This document shows positions 1 to 4,984 of a stretch of DNA of 5,533 nt, piece after piece (position 1 is the stretch's first letter; every line of letters starts with the position of its first letter). Under the pieces are notes generated by a model. That model ran no database searches, was not told the origin of the DNA, and was given only the letters and a program-made list of their open reading frames with translations. Origin of the DNA: Desulfomicrobium sp. (GTDB taxonomy: Bacteria > Desulfobacterota > Desulfovibrionia > Desulfovibrionales > Desulfomicrobiaceae); the NCBI GenBank assembly GCA_003542385.1, contig DPKT01000335.1, positions 1 through 5,533 on the forward strand, read 5' to 3'. Made by a program: the position numbers and the translations under genes.

Positions 1-549
1 GGCGGCAGGTGCGGGGCGGGCGATGCCCAGGCGCTGCGCGACGAGGTCCAGGACGGGCGCGTTGAAGTCGTCCAGCATGGGGTCGTGCCGGTCGTCCAGG
101 GTCCAGAGCCTGAGGTTGACGTAGAGTTCGGGCCGCAGCCGCGACGCCTGCAGGCAGAAGGAAAGGATGCGCTCCAGGGCGTCCCGGTCGAAGCCGTCCG
201 GGGTCCGCAGGGCCTGCAGGGAAAAGTTGACCTGCCGCAGGGCCGGGGCCGTCAGGAGGAGGTCGGCCCGTCGGTCCAGCAGAACGCCGTTGGTGGTCAG
301 GTTGACCTCGATGCCGGCCTCGGAGCAGCGTTCCATGATCTCGGGGAACTGGGGGTGCAGGAGGGGTTCGCCCAGGACGTGCAGGCAGATTTGACGGGTC
401 AGCGGGGCGACCTGCTCCAGGACGCGTCCGAAAAAGGCTGGCTCCATGAACGCTGCGGCCCGCTGCGTGCCGGGACAGAAGCGGCAGCGCAGGTTGCAGA
501 CGTTGGTGATTTCCACATAGACGCGTTGCAGGCGTCCGGATGCCGTCAA
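1..549 (-). CDS. Radical SAM protein, N-terminal part (3' end outside window)
   Basis: This is the first 183 codons of a radical SAM enzyme; the rest lies beyond the left edge. The translation opens with MTASGRLQRVYVEITNVCNL and carries the 4Fe-4S/SAM-binding signature CNLRCRFC (Cys18, Cys22, Cys25, spacing CxxxCxxC) after a first beta strand. LGEPLLHP at about 59-66 is the usual SAM-contacting GGE-type motif, and LTTNGVLL at about 84-91 is typical of the next barrel strands. The SPASM or other C-terminal cluster domain that would define the substrate is not visible, so the reaction is unknown. The start is a TTG at 549-547 preceded by a perfect AGGAGG (557-562) with a 7-nt spacer. No in-frame ATG precedes the Cys motif. 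The start overlaps the histidine kinase stop as TTGA, so the two genes are probably cotranscribed and translationally coupled. Family certain, function open. Confidence 0.9.
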   Translation of the reverse strand, partial: MTASGRLQRVYVEITNVCNLRCRFCPGTQRAAAFMEPAFFGRVLEQVAPLTRQICLHVLGEPLLHPQFPEIMERCSEAGIEVNLTTNGVLLDRRADLLLTAPALRQVNFSLQALRTPDGFDRDALERILSFCLQASRLRPELYVNLRLWTLDDRHDPMLDDFNAPVLDLVAQRLGIARPAPAA

Positions 550-2195
550 CCCTGCGCCTCCTCTTCGCCCGGAGCCGGAACAAGGGGCAGGGAGAAGTGG
601 AATTCGCTGCCCTGGCCCGGTTCTGAAATCATGCACACGCTCGAACCCATAAGGCGCAGCAGGCGCTTGACGATGGCCAGTCCCATGCCCGTCCCGCCGA
701 ACTCCCGGTTCGCGGCCATGTCGGCCTGGGTGAAGGGCTCGAAGATGTCCGTCAGCTTGTCGTCCGCGATGCCCATGCCGGTGTCGCTGACCGCGAAATG
801 CACCATGCCGCGGCCCGCGCCGTTGCGCAGGGGCAGCATGGAGATCTCCACGCGGACGGACCCGTGCTGCGTGAACTTCAGGGAGTTCCCGACGAGGTTG
901 AAGAGCACCTGCCGGATGCGGCGGACATCGCCGGTCAGCTTTTCGGGGACGTCGGGGCCCGTGGTCACGGACAGTTCGAGGCCCTTGCGCTGCGCCTCCT
1001 CCTGGAGCGTGTCCCGGATGGGCTGAACGAGTTCGGCGGTCACGAAGGGGTGCGAAACGAGGCTCAGGGTTCCGGTGTCCATGGCCGAAAGGTCGAGCAC
1101 GTCCTGCAGGATGGTCAGCAGTCCCCGGCTGGAGTCGATGGCCATGGCGATGAAGTCGCCGGCATCCTCGATCTTGATGTCGCGGATGACCTGCAGGGAG
1201 CCGAGGATGCCGTTCAGCGGCGTGCGGATCTCGTGGCTCATGACGGCCAGGAACTCAGACTTGGCCGTGCTCGCCGCCTCGGCGGCCTCCTTGGCCTTGA
1301 GCAGTTCCTCCTCGACGAGCTTCTGCCTGGTGATGTCCACGAAGGACTCGATAAGGACCTGCCTGCCGCCGATCTCGGTCCGTATGGCCGATTTGAGGAT
1401 ATGGAAGGGCCTGCCGGCGGCGTCCTTGAGGGTCACTTCGGTGCCGAGCAGTTCCATTCCCTTGTCCAGCACGGGACACGAGCCGTCGCAGGCGCTGCAG
1501 ATGTGCTCCTGGCAGCTGGACCCGACCAGTTCCTCGTCCGTGCGGCCCGTCATGTCCATGAGCTTGGGGTTGATGTAGCTCACGCGCCGTTCTTCGGTGT
1601 CCACCACGGCGATGCCGACCTGCAGGTTGTCGAGGATGAGGCGCAGGCGCTCTTCGTCGCGCCGCAGCTTTTCCTGGGCCCGCACGCGCTCGGTCACGTC
1701 CTCCATGATGGCCAGGGCGCGGCCGTCCTCGAGGCGTCTGGCCTGGATGCCGAAAAGCCGCTCGGACCCGTCCCGGCATGTCACGGGCGCCTGGGTGGTC
1801 TGGCCTTCGATGCCCTTGAGGCGCTGGGCCCAGATCCTGAGCATTTCGGTCCTGAGACCGATGTCGGGGAAGGCCTTGCGGAACCAGCCGTTGCGGGTGC
1901 CGATATCGCTCTGCTCGTATCCCGTGAGCTTGGTGAAGGCCGGGTTGACCAGGCTGACCCGGTTGTCGGGCTGGATGACCACGAGGCCCATGGGCAGCCT
2001 CTGGACCAGGGTGTCGAGCATGTCCAGATGGACGCGCGTTTCCTGGTGGGAGGCGTTCACGTCGTCGATGTGCATGCGGTAGAAGCGGCGGATGATCCCG
2101 GTTGCCGGAACCAGAAAGCTCAGGAAGAGCAGGGCCGCCCCGGAGCTGATCGTCGCGTGGGTGGCGTTGATGCGCGACAGGTCGCGGATCTCCAT
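546..2195 (-). CDS. Histidine kinase, PAS-PAS-HisKA-HATPase part (C-terminal piece of a frameshifted gene)
   Basis: This 549-residue open frame holds the cytoplasmic half of a sensor kinase. Residues about 14-36 form a hydrophobic membrane segment. PAS1 spans about 60-170 (NPAFTKLTGY). PAS2 spans about 183-290 (YINPKLMDMTG) and holds a Cys cluster at 228, 233, 236 and 240. A short coiled linker follows, then HisKA with phospho-acceptor His321 in SHEIRTPLNG. The HATPase_c domain has an N box (NLVGNSLKFT, 432-441), G1 (DTGMGIAD, 471-478) and G2 (GGTGMGLAIVK, 500-510), all intact. There is no receiver domain, and no response regulator lies in the window. The ATG at 2195 is probably not a real start: it has no ribosome-binding site. 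The same frame continues upstream into residues (VKDEWGAFRTTCVYE...) that complete the sensor domain encoded in another frame at 2207-2725. The gene overlaps the radical SAM start downstream. Signal and output unknown. Confidence 0.85.
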   Translation of the reverse strand: MEIRDLSRINATHATISSGAALLFLSFLVPATGIIRRFYRMHIDDVNASHQETRVHLDMLDTLVQRLPMGLVVIQPDNRVSLVNPAFTKLTGYEQSDIGTRNGWFRKAFPDIGLRTEMLRIWAQRLKGIEGQTTQAPVTCRDGSERLFGIQARRLEDGRALAIMEDVTERVRAQEKLRRDEERLRLILDNLQVGIAVVDTEERRVSYINPKLMDMTGRTDEELVGSSCQEHICSACDGSCPVLDKGMELLGTEVTLKDAAGRPFHILKSAIRTEIGGRQVLIESFVDITRQKLVEEELLKAKEAAEAASTAKSEFLAVMSHEIRTPLNGILGSLQVIRDIKIEDAGDFIAMAIDSSRGLLTILQDVLDLSAMDTGTLSLVSHPFVTAELVQPIRDTLQEEAQRKGLELSVTTGPDVPEKLTGDVRRIRQVLFNLVGNSLKFTQHGSVRVEISMLPLRNGAGRGMVHFAVSDTGMGIADDKLTDIFEPFTQADMAANREFGGTGMGLAIVKRLLRLMGSSVCMISEPGQGSEFHFSLPLVPAPGEEEAQG

Positions 2196-2206
2196 GTCGG
2201 CGCAGC

Positions 2207-2725
2207 TCAGGTACGGTTTTCCGGTCGGGCTGGTCTCGTAGACGCAGGTGGTGCGGAAAGCTCCCCACTCGTCCTTGACGACACGGAGGCGTCCGTGCCG
2301 TTGCGCAGGGCCGCGAAGAACTCGGGCGGCGCCTCCTCGTACGGATAGAAGTACCAGACCTTGCGTTCCCTGGCCTCTTCCTCGGTCACCGTCGGGGCGG
2401 AGAAGAAGAGGGCGTCATCCTTCATTACGAGGGTGTAGACGTAGATCAGCTCGTTGGCCTTGGCGAAGGCGTTGAACCGTTCGCGGTTGGCCATCTCCTC
2501 CTCGAAGCCGATGGAGCTGTTGTCCACCGCCCGGTCGTGAAAGTCCGGGGCCAGGAGGAGCCTGAGGCTTCGCGCGGCGGCGTTCAGCCGATGGTCCGTC
2601 GCCTTCAGGGCCTTGTCGTTTTCGAAACGGGTCCAGGCCAGGGTCATGGCCGCAATGACGGCGATATATACGGCGAGCAGCAGGAATGACCGGAGGAAAA
2701 GGGAGCGGTAGCGTGCGTCTTTCAT
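2207..2725 (-). CDS. Histidine kinase, N-terminal membrane/periplasmic sensor part (frameshifted fragment)
   Basis: This frame encodes the amino end of the same sensor kinase. It begins MKDARYRSLFLRSFLLLAVY, a short basic tail and then a membrane segment at about 9-30. An extracytoplasmic region of about 120 residues follows, with blocks such as APDFHDRA, NAFAKANELIYVYTL and YFYPYEEAPPEFF. These resemble the Cache/PDC-like sensors common in kinases and chemoreceptors of sulfate reducers (family recalled, not searched). After NGTDASV the frame turns into a low-complexity Ser/Arg/Pro tail and stops at 2207. The sensible continuation lies one frame over. I prefer the ATG at 2725 because it leaves a normal short cytoplasmic tail. 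The TTG at 2797 would extend the frame in place but overlaps a plausible -35 element. The Shine-Dalgarno sequence at 2725 is weak. With one base restored, the intact kinase would be about 726 residues from 2725 to 546. Confidence 0.75.
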   Translation of the reverse strand: MKDARYRSLFLRSFLLLAVYIAVIAAMTLAWTRFENDKALKATDHRLNAAARSLRLLLAPDFHDRAVDNSSIGFEEEMANRERFNAFAKANELIYVYTLVMKDDALFFSAPTVTEEEARERKVWYFYPYEEAPPEFFAALRNGTDASVSSRTSGELSAPPASTRPARPENRT

Positions 2726-2773
2726 GGCATGGGCGGCATATCCGGATGTGAGATGTCGAAACGGTGATATCCG

Positions 2774-2802
2774 GTCATACTCGTCCTGCGCTTTCAAGGC
2801 AA
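2774..2802 (-). promoter_or_regulatory. Candidate sigma-70 promoter of the histidine kinase operon
   Basis: On the minus strand TTGCCT (2802-2797) is followed after exactly 17 bp by TATGAC (2779-2774), each matching four of six consensus positions. A start near 2767 would leave a leader of about 42 nt before the ATG at 2725. The position, between the terminator at 2876-2904 and the gene, fits. This is sequence inspection only; such matches also occur by chance. Confidence 0.4.
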
Positions 2803-2849
2803 TGTCGGACGCGATATGTCGGGAAAACTTCTGGTCGGGTTGTGCCGCA

Positions 2850-2863
2850 CCGCCGAACGGCGG
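2850..2863. repeat. Short GC inverted repeat between terminator and kinase promoter
   Basis: CCGCCG and CGGCGG flank two A residues, giving a compact hairpin on either strand. There is no T-tract, so it is not a terminator by itself. It lies about 13 bp on the kinase side of the strong terminator and may only be part of that termination region. No further function can be assigned. Confidence 0.4.
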
Positions 2864-2875
2864 CCCGCAAATGCA

Positions 2876-2904
2876 GAAAGCCCCCGCTGCGGGCGGGGGC
2901 TTTC
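2876..2904 (-). terminator. Intrinsic terminator of the paaK-ACT operon
   Basis: A perfect 12-bp inverted repeat (GAAAGCCCCCGC / GCGGGGGCTTTC) with a 5-nt loop begins about 15 bp beyond the ACT gene stop on the minus strand. The A/T outer pairs supply TTTC at the 3' foot, followed by a broken T-stretch (TGCATTTG). The symmetry means it could also stop plus-strand transcription, but no plus-strand gene points into it. It separates the paaK unit from the kinase unit, which therefore needs its own promoter. Confidence 0.85.
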
Positions 2905-2918
2905 CATGCCGTCGGTGT

Positions 2919-3350
2919 CTAGAGCGAGTAGAGTTCCTCGCCCGAGAGGACGCGCACGTTGTTCTTCTGCAGCACCTCGATGGCCTGGTCCGTGCGGTCG
3001 AAGCGGAAGATGAGGATGGCGTTGCGGCCGCTCTGGGTGACGAAGGCGTACATGTACTCGACGTTGACGCCGCCGGCGTTGAGCATCTCCAGGATGGCGT
3101 GCAGCCCGCCGGGCTTGTCGCCGACCTCCGCGGCCACGACGTTGGTGCGGCCCACGGTGAAGCCCTTGGCCTTCAGGGCCTCCTTGGCCTTCTCGTTGTC
3201 CGTGACGATGAGGCGCAGGATGCCGAAGTCGGACGTGTCGGCCAGGGACAGGGCGCGGATATTGATCTGGTTCTCGGCCAGGGTCTTGGTCACTTCGGCC
3301 AGCCGGCCGGCCCTGTTTTCCAGAAACACGGAGATCTGTTCAACTTTCAT
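2919..3350 (-). CDS. Tandem ACT-domain protein, partner of phenylacetate-CoA ligase
   Basis: This 143-residue protein is made of two ACT domains and nothing else. ACT1 covers about 3-70 with the ligand-loop pattern ENRAGRLAEVTKTL (Gly15). ACT2 covers about 72-138 with DKPGGLHAILEML (Gly81/Gly82). ACT domains usually bind amino acids at a dimer interface. Stand-alone tandem ACT proteins are commonly encoded next to phenylacetate-CoA ligases in anaerobes, though their exact job is not established. The start ATG has a good GGGAGG four bases upstream. The gene follows paaK by 54 bp on the same strand and is followed by a strong terminator, so the two form one short operon. Inference: it senses an aromatic amino acid and modulates the ligase. 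There is no catalytic domain, signal peptide or membrane segment. Family secure; ligand unknown. Confidence 0.92.
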   Translation of the reverse strand: MKVEQISVFLENRAGRLAEVTKTLAENQINIRALSLADTSDFGILRLIVTDNEKAKEALKAKGFTVGRTNVVAAEVGDKPGGLHAILEMLNAGGVNVEYMYAFVTQSGRNAILIFRFDRTDQAIEVLQKNNVRVLSGEELYSL

Positions 3351-3374
3351 GGTACCTCCCGAAAGGGGACTGCG

Positions 3375-3394
3375 GGCGCGGTGCGGGCCGCGCC
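3375..3394 (-). repeat. Intercistronic hairpin between paaK and the ACT gene
   Basis: GGCGCGG and CCGCGCC flank a 6-nt loop in the 54-bp gap between the two genes. No T-run follows, so it should not terminate transcription. On the mRNA it could slow 3' exonucleases or set the ratio of the two products. It lies upstream of the ACT ribosome-binding site and does not overlap it. Confidence 0.5.
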
Positions 3395-3404
3395 GGCCGG
3401 TTGA

Positions 3405-4706
3405 TTACGCGTTGCGCAGGTCGATGATGCGCTTGGCCTTGCCCTCGGAACGCTCGATGCTCCGCGGTTCCGAGAGGGTCACCTTGGCGGTGACGCCGAG
3501 AAATTCCTTGATATTCTTTTGTATCTTGGCTTCGATACGCTGTAAATGCTTGATCTCGTCCGAGAACATCTTTTCGTCCACCTCGACCTTGACTTCGAGC
3601 ATGTCGAGGCTGCCTTCGCGGGTCAGGATGAGCTGGTAGTGCGGGGCCACGCCCTGCGTTTCGAGCAGGATGGTTTCGATCTGCTGCGGGAACACGTTCA
3701 CGCCGCGGATGATGAGCATGTCGTCGCTGCGGCCCTGGATGCGGGTGATGCGCCGATGGGTGCGGCCGCAGCGGCAGGGGATGGCGTCGATGCGCGTGAT
3801 GTCGCGGGTGCGGTAGCGGATCAGGGGCTGGGCTTCCTTGGTCAGGGTGGTGATGACCAGTTCGCCCGTCTCGCCCAGGGGCAGCTGTTCGCCCGTGTCG
3901 GGGTCGATGATCTCGATGAGGAAGTGGTCCTCCCAGATGTGCAGGCCGTCCTGGGCGTCGCAGCACTCCATGCCCACGCCGGGGCCCATGATCTCCGACA
4001 GGCCGTAGATGTCCAGGGCCTTGATGCGCAGCTTGGATTCGATCTCCGCGCGCATCTTCTCGCTCCAGGGCTCGGCCCCGAAGATGCCCGTGTGGAGCTT
4101 CAGGTCGTCGATGCTCATGCCCGCGGCGATGATGGATTCGTACAGGAACAGTGCGTAGGACGGCGTGCTGCAGAGGATGGTCGAGCCGAAGTCCCGCATG
4201 AGCATGACCTGGCGCCGCGTCCCGCCGCCGGAGATGGGCAGGATGGTGGCGCCCAGGCGCTCCACGCCGTAGTGCATGCCGAGGCCCCCGGTGAAGAGGC
4301 CGTAGCCGTAGGCGTTGTGCACGATGTCGCGGCGGCTGGCCCCGGCGCACATCAGCGACCGGGCCATGAGCTCGGCCCAGGTGTTCACGTCGCGCTGGGT
4401 GTAGCCCACCACCGTGGCCTTGCCCGTGGTGCCGGACGAGGCGTGCACGCGCACGACGTTGTCACGGGGCACGGCGAAGAGGCCGAAGGGGTAGTTGTTG
4501 CGGAGGTCCTGTTTCTCGGTGAAGGGCAGGTACTTGAGATCGCTCAGGGAACGGATCTGCTCCGGGCGCAGATTCATCTCGTTGAACCTGTTCTGGTAGA
4601 AGGGCACGTTGTAGTAGACCTTCTCGACCAGGGACTTGAGCCGGCGCAGCTGCAGGGCTTCCAGTTCTTCCCGCGGCATGGTTTCGTTGGACACGTCGAA
4701 CAGCAT
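3405..4706 (-). CDS. paaK: Phenylacetate-CoA ligase (aryl-acid AMP-forming CoA ligase)
   Basis: This 433-residue enzyme of the ANL superfamily activates phenylacetate (or a related aryl acid such as indoleacetate) with ATP and CoA to aryl-acetyl-CoA in the cytoplasm. Visible motifs in order are: the phosphate-binding loop SSGTTGKATVVGYT (90-103); YGLSE (234-238), the adenine/acyl motif; RYRTRD (297-302); the hinge region GRSDDMLIIRGVNVFPQQIE (325-344); and the C-terminal catalytic lysine in SEGKAKRI (Lys423). Cys248, Cys249, His256, Cys311 and Cys313 (CRCGRTH) form a possible zinc-binding set. The length is normal for the family. The ATG at 4706 is chosen because GGAGG lies 7 nt upstream and the protein then begins at the usual family position. 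An in-frame ATG at 4760 would put codons through a terminator hairpin. The gene heads an operon with a tandem-ACT gene, and its leader carries an attenuator-like terminator. Exact substrate not determinable here. Confidence 0.94.
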   Translation of the reverse strand: MLFDVSNETMPREELEALQLRRLKSLVEKVYYNVPFYQNRFNEMNLRPEQIRSLSDLKYLPFTEKQDLRNNYPFGLFAVPRDNVVRVHASSGTTGKATVVGYTQRDVNTWAELMARSLMCAGASRRDIVHNAYGYGLFTGGLGMHYGVERLGATILPISGGGTRRQVMLMRDFGSTILCSTPSYALFLYESIIAAGMSIDDLKLHTGIFGAEPWSEKMRAEIESKLRIKALDIYGLSEIMGPGVGMECCDAQDGLHIWEDHFLIEIIDPDTGEQLPLGETGELVITTLTKEAQPLIRYRTRDITRIDAIPCRCGRTHRRITRIQGRSDDMLIIRGVNVFPQQIETILLETQGVAPHYQLILTREGSLDMLEVKVEVDEKMFSDEIKHLQRIEAKIQKNIKEFLGVTAKVTLSEPRSIERSEGKAKRIIDLRNA

Positions 4707-4723
4707 GGCTGAACCTCCAGGTG

Positions 4724-4763
4724 AAAAAAATGAAAAAGCCGCGAACATGGGGCTGTTCACGGC
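4724..4763 (-). terminator. Leader terminator (attenuator) of paaK
   Basis: On the minus strand GCCGTGAACA (4763-4754) pairs with TGTTCGCGGC (4747-4738) over ten pairs, one of them G-U, around the loop GCCCCA. TTTTTCATTTTTTT (4737-4724) follows at once. This is a complete intrinsic terminator ending directly before the paaK Shine-Dalgarno sequence. The next gene upstream (rsfS) is divergent, so the only transcripts reaching it are those starting in the divergent region and bound for paaK. It should therefore act as a regulated attenuator rather than an end-of-gene terminator. Confidence 0.85.
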
Positions 4764-4789
4764 GGTTGAAATCGTCTGCGCGCTGCGCG

Positions 4790-4861
4790 CTACACCGTGG
4801 CCCCTTCCCGGAAGGGGCCGGTAAATATCGGGAAACGCGGTGAATCGACAATAGATTGCAT
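4790..4861 (-). CDS. Candidate Phe-containing leader peptide of the paaK attenuator (23 aa)
   Basis: A small frame starts with ATG at 4861-4859, preceded by AGGA at a 5-nt spacing, and ends with TAG at 4792-4790. The product has 23 residues, with Phe at 10, 13 and 17 in the stretch RFPIFTGPFREG. The frame runs through the GC hairpin at 4799-4819. Its last sense codons (ACG GTG) lie in a 7-nt segment, CACGGTG, that can pair with CGCCGTG at the terminator's left arm. This arrangement matches leader peptides that sense charged tRNA. Against it: only three Phe codons, none adjacent, and the best -10 element seen overlaps the ribosome-binding site, so with that promoter the message would be nearly leaderless. 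It may be a chance frame. Confidence 0.4.
   Translation of the reverse strand: MQSIVDSPRFPIFTGPFREGATV
4799..4819 (-). repeat. GC-rich leader hairpin upstream of the paaK terminator
   Basis: GGCCCCTT and AAGGGGCC enclose a 5-nt loop, giving a very stable 8-bp stem. On the minus strand ACC before it and GGT after it can extend the stem past a 2-nt bulge. There is no T-run. In an attenuator model this is the 1:2 hairpin that sequesters the CACGGTG antiterminator segment. It might instead be an operator, since it is a near-perfect DNA palindrome. Confidence 0.6.
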
Positions 4862-4867
4862 GGCTGT

Positions 4868-4896
4868 CCTATGCCTTGGCCGGCCATGTTCGTCAA
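4868..4896 (-). promoter_or_regulatory. Candidate promoter for the paaK leader transcript
   Basis: On the minus strand TTGACG (4896-4891, five of six consensus matches) is followed after 17 bp by CATAGG (4873-4868, three of six). The predicted start near 4861 would give a leader of about 155 nt holding the GC hairpin and the terminator. A weaker alternative further in is TTGTCG (4851-4846) with TATTTA, which would start the RNA close to the GC hairpin. Neither can be proven by inspection. Confidence 0.4.
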
Positions 4897-4904
4897 GGTT
4901 TGAC
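4892..4904. promoter_or_regulatory. Candidate operator: GTCAA-N3-TTGAC inverted repeat
   Basis: A perfect 5-bp inverted repeat with a 3-bp centre sits in the middle of the divergent paaK/rsfS region. Its left arm is the complement of the paaK -35 candidate TTGACG, and its right arm begins a second TTGACT facing rsfS. A protein bound here would cover the -35 of the leftward promoter. No specific regulator family can be named. Confidence 0.35.
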
Positions 4905-4907
4905 TCA

Positions 4908-4936
4908 TTGCCCTGTGGCGGGTTTTGGCGTAGACA
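4908..4936 (+). promoter_or_regulatory. Weak candidate promoter of rsfS-gpmI
   Basis: TTGCCC (4908-4913) and TAGACA (4931-4936) are 17 bp apart, with four and three consensus matches. A start near 4943 would give rsfS a 5' leader of about 40 nt. TTGACT at 4900-4905 has a better -35 match but no acceptable -10 at normal spacing. This is a tentative placement. Confidence 0.3.
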
Positions 4937-4984
4937 ATGCGCCTTTGAGCCTTACATCACAACGAACGGAGAATGACACGCCAT

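Larger units (their letters stand above)
546..2725 (-). pseudogene. Complete sensor histidine kinase locus, interrupted by one frameshift near 2280
   Basis: The two kinase fragments make one standard protein when joined: TM1, periplasmic sensor, TM2, PAS, PAS, HisKA, HATPase. The break falls after the codons for DASV. The next frame-correct codons, GTC AAG GAC GAG TGG GGA for VKDEWG, begin at 2279, leaving only two bases (2281-2280) between GTG and GTC. One missing base there, for example TC instead of TCC, explains everything. All catalytic motifs downstream are intact and no second lesion is visible. The change is therefore either very recent, a phase-type variant, or a sequencing error. 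The site is not a recognisable slippery heptamer, so programmed frameshifting is not supported. If real, the product would be a membrane-anchored sensor without a kinase. Confidence 0.75.

Noticed and set aside
2270..2290. Programmed ribosomal frameshift joining the kinase halves
   Set aside because: There is no X-XXY-YYZ slippery heptamer, homopolymer run or nearby stem at the junction. A simple lost base is the easier explanation.
798..2348. A 516-codon open frame on the plus strand opposite the histidine kinase
   Set aside because: It is antisense to well-supported kinase domains, shows no domain motifs, and is explained by high GC3 codon use, which removes stops on the opposite strand.
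2726..2797. A TTG start at 2797 extending the kinase N-terminus by 24 residues
   Set aside because: There is no Shine-Dalgarno sequence, it overlaps a plausible -35 element, and the ATG at 2725 leaves a normal short cytoplasmic tail before the first membrane segment.
3340..4350. A 336-codon minus-strand frame overlapping paaK
   Set aside because: It is an Arg/His/Pro-rich shadow in another frame of paaK with no recognisable family. paaK explains the same DNA with full motif content.
3546..4712. A 388-codon plus-strand frame opposite paaK
   Set aside because: The composition (Val/Ala/His/Asp rich, no motifs) is that of an antisense shadow of a GC-rich gene.
4707..4760. An 18-codon N-terminal extension of paaK starting at 4760
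   Set aside because: It would be coded by the terminator hairpin and T-tract. The ATG at 4706 has a proper GGAGG and gives the usual family length.
4777..4790. Tandem TGCGCGC direct repeat in the paaK leader as a repeat element
   Set aside because: Only two 7-bp copies exist in a GC-rich leader. Worth noting in leader folding, but not a repeat family or CRISPR-like structure.
4462..4908. A 148-codon minus-strand frame running through the leader into paaK out of frame
   Set aside because: It translates the terminator T-tract as FFIFFTW and overlaps paaK in the wrong frame. It has no family resemblance.
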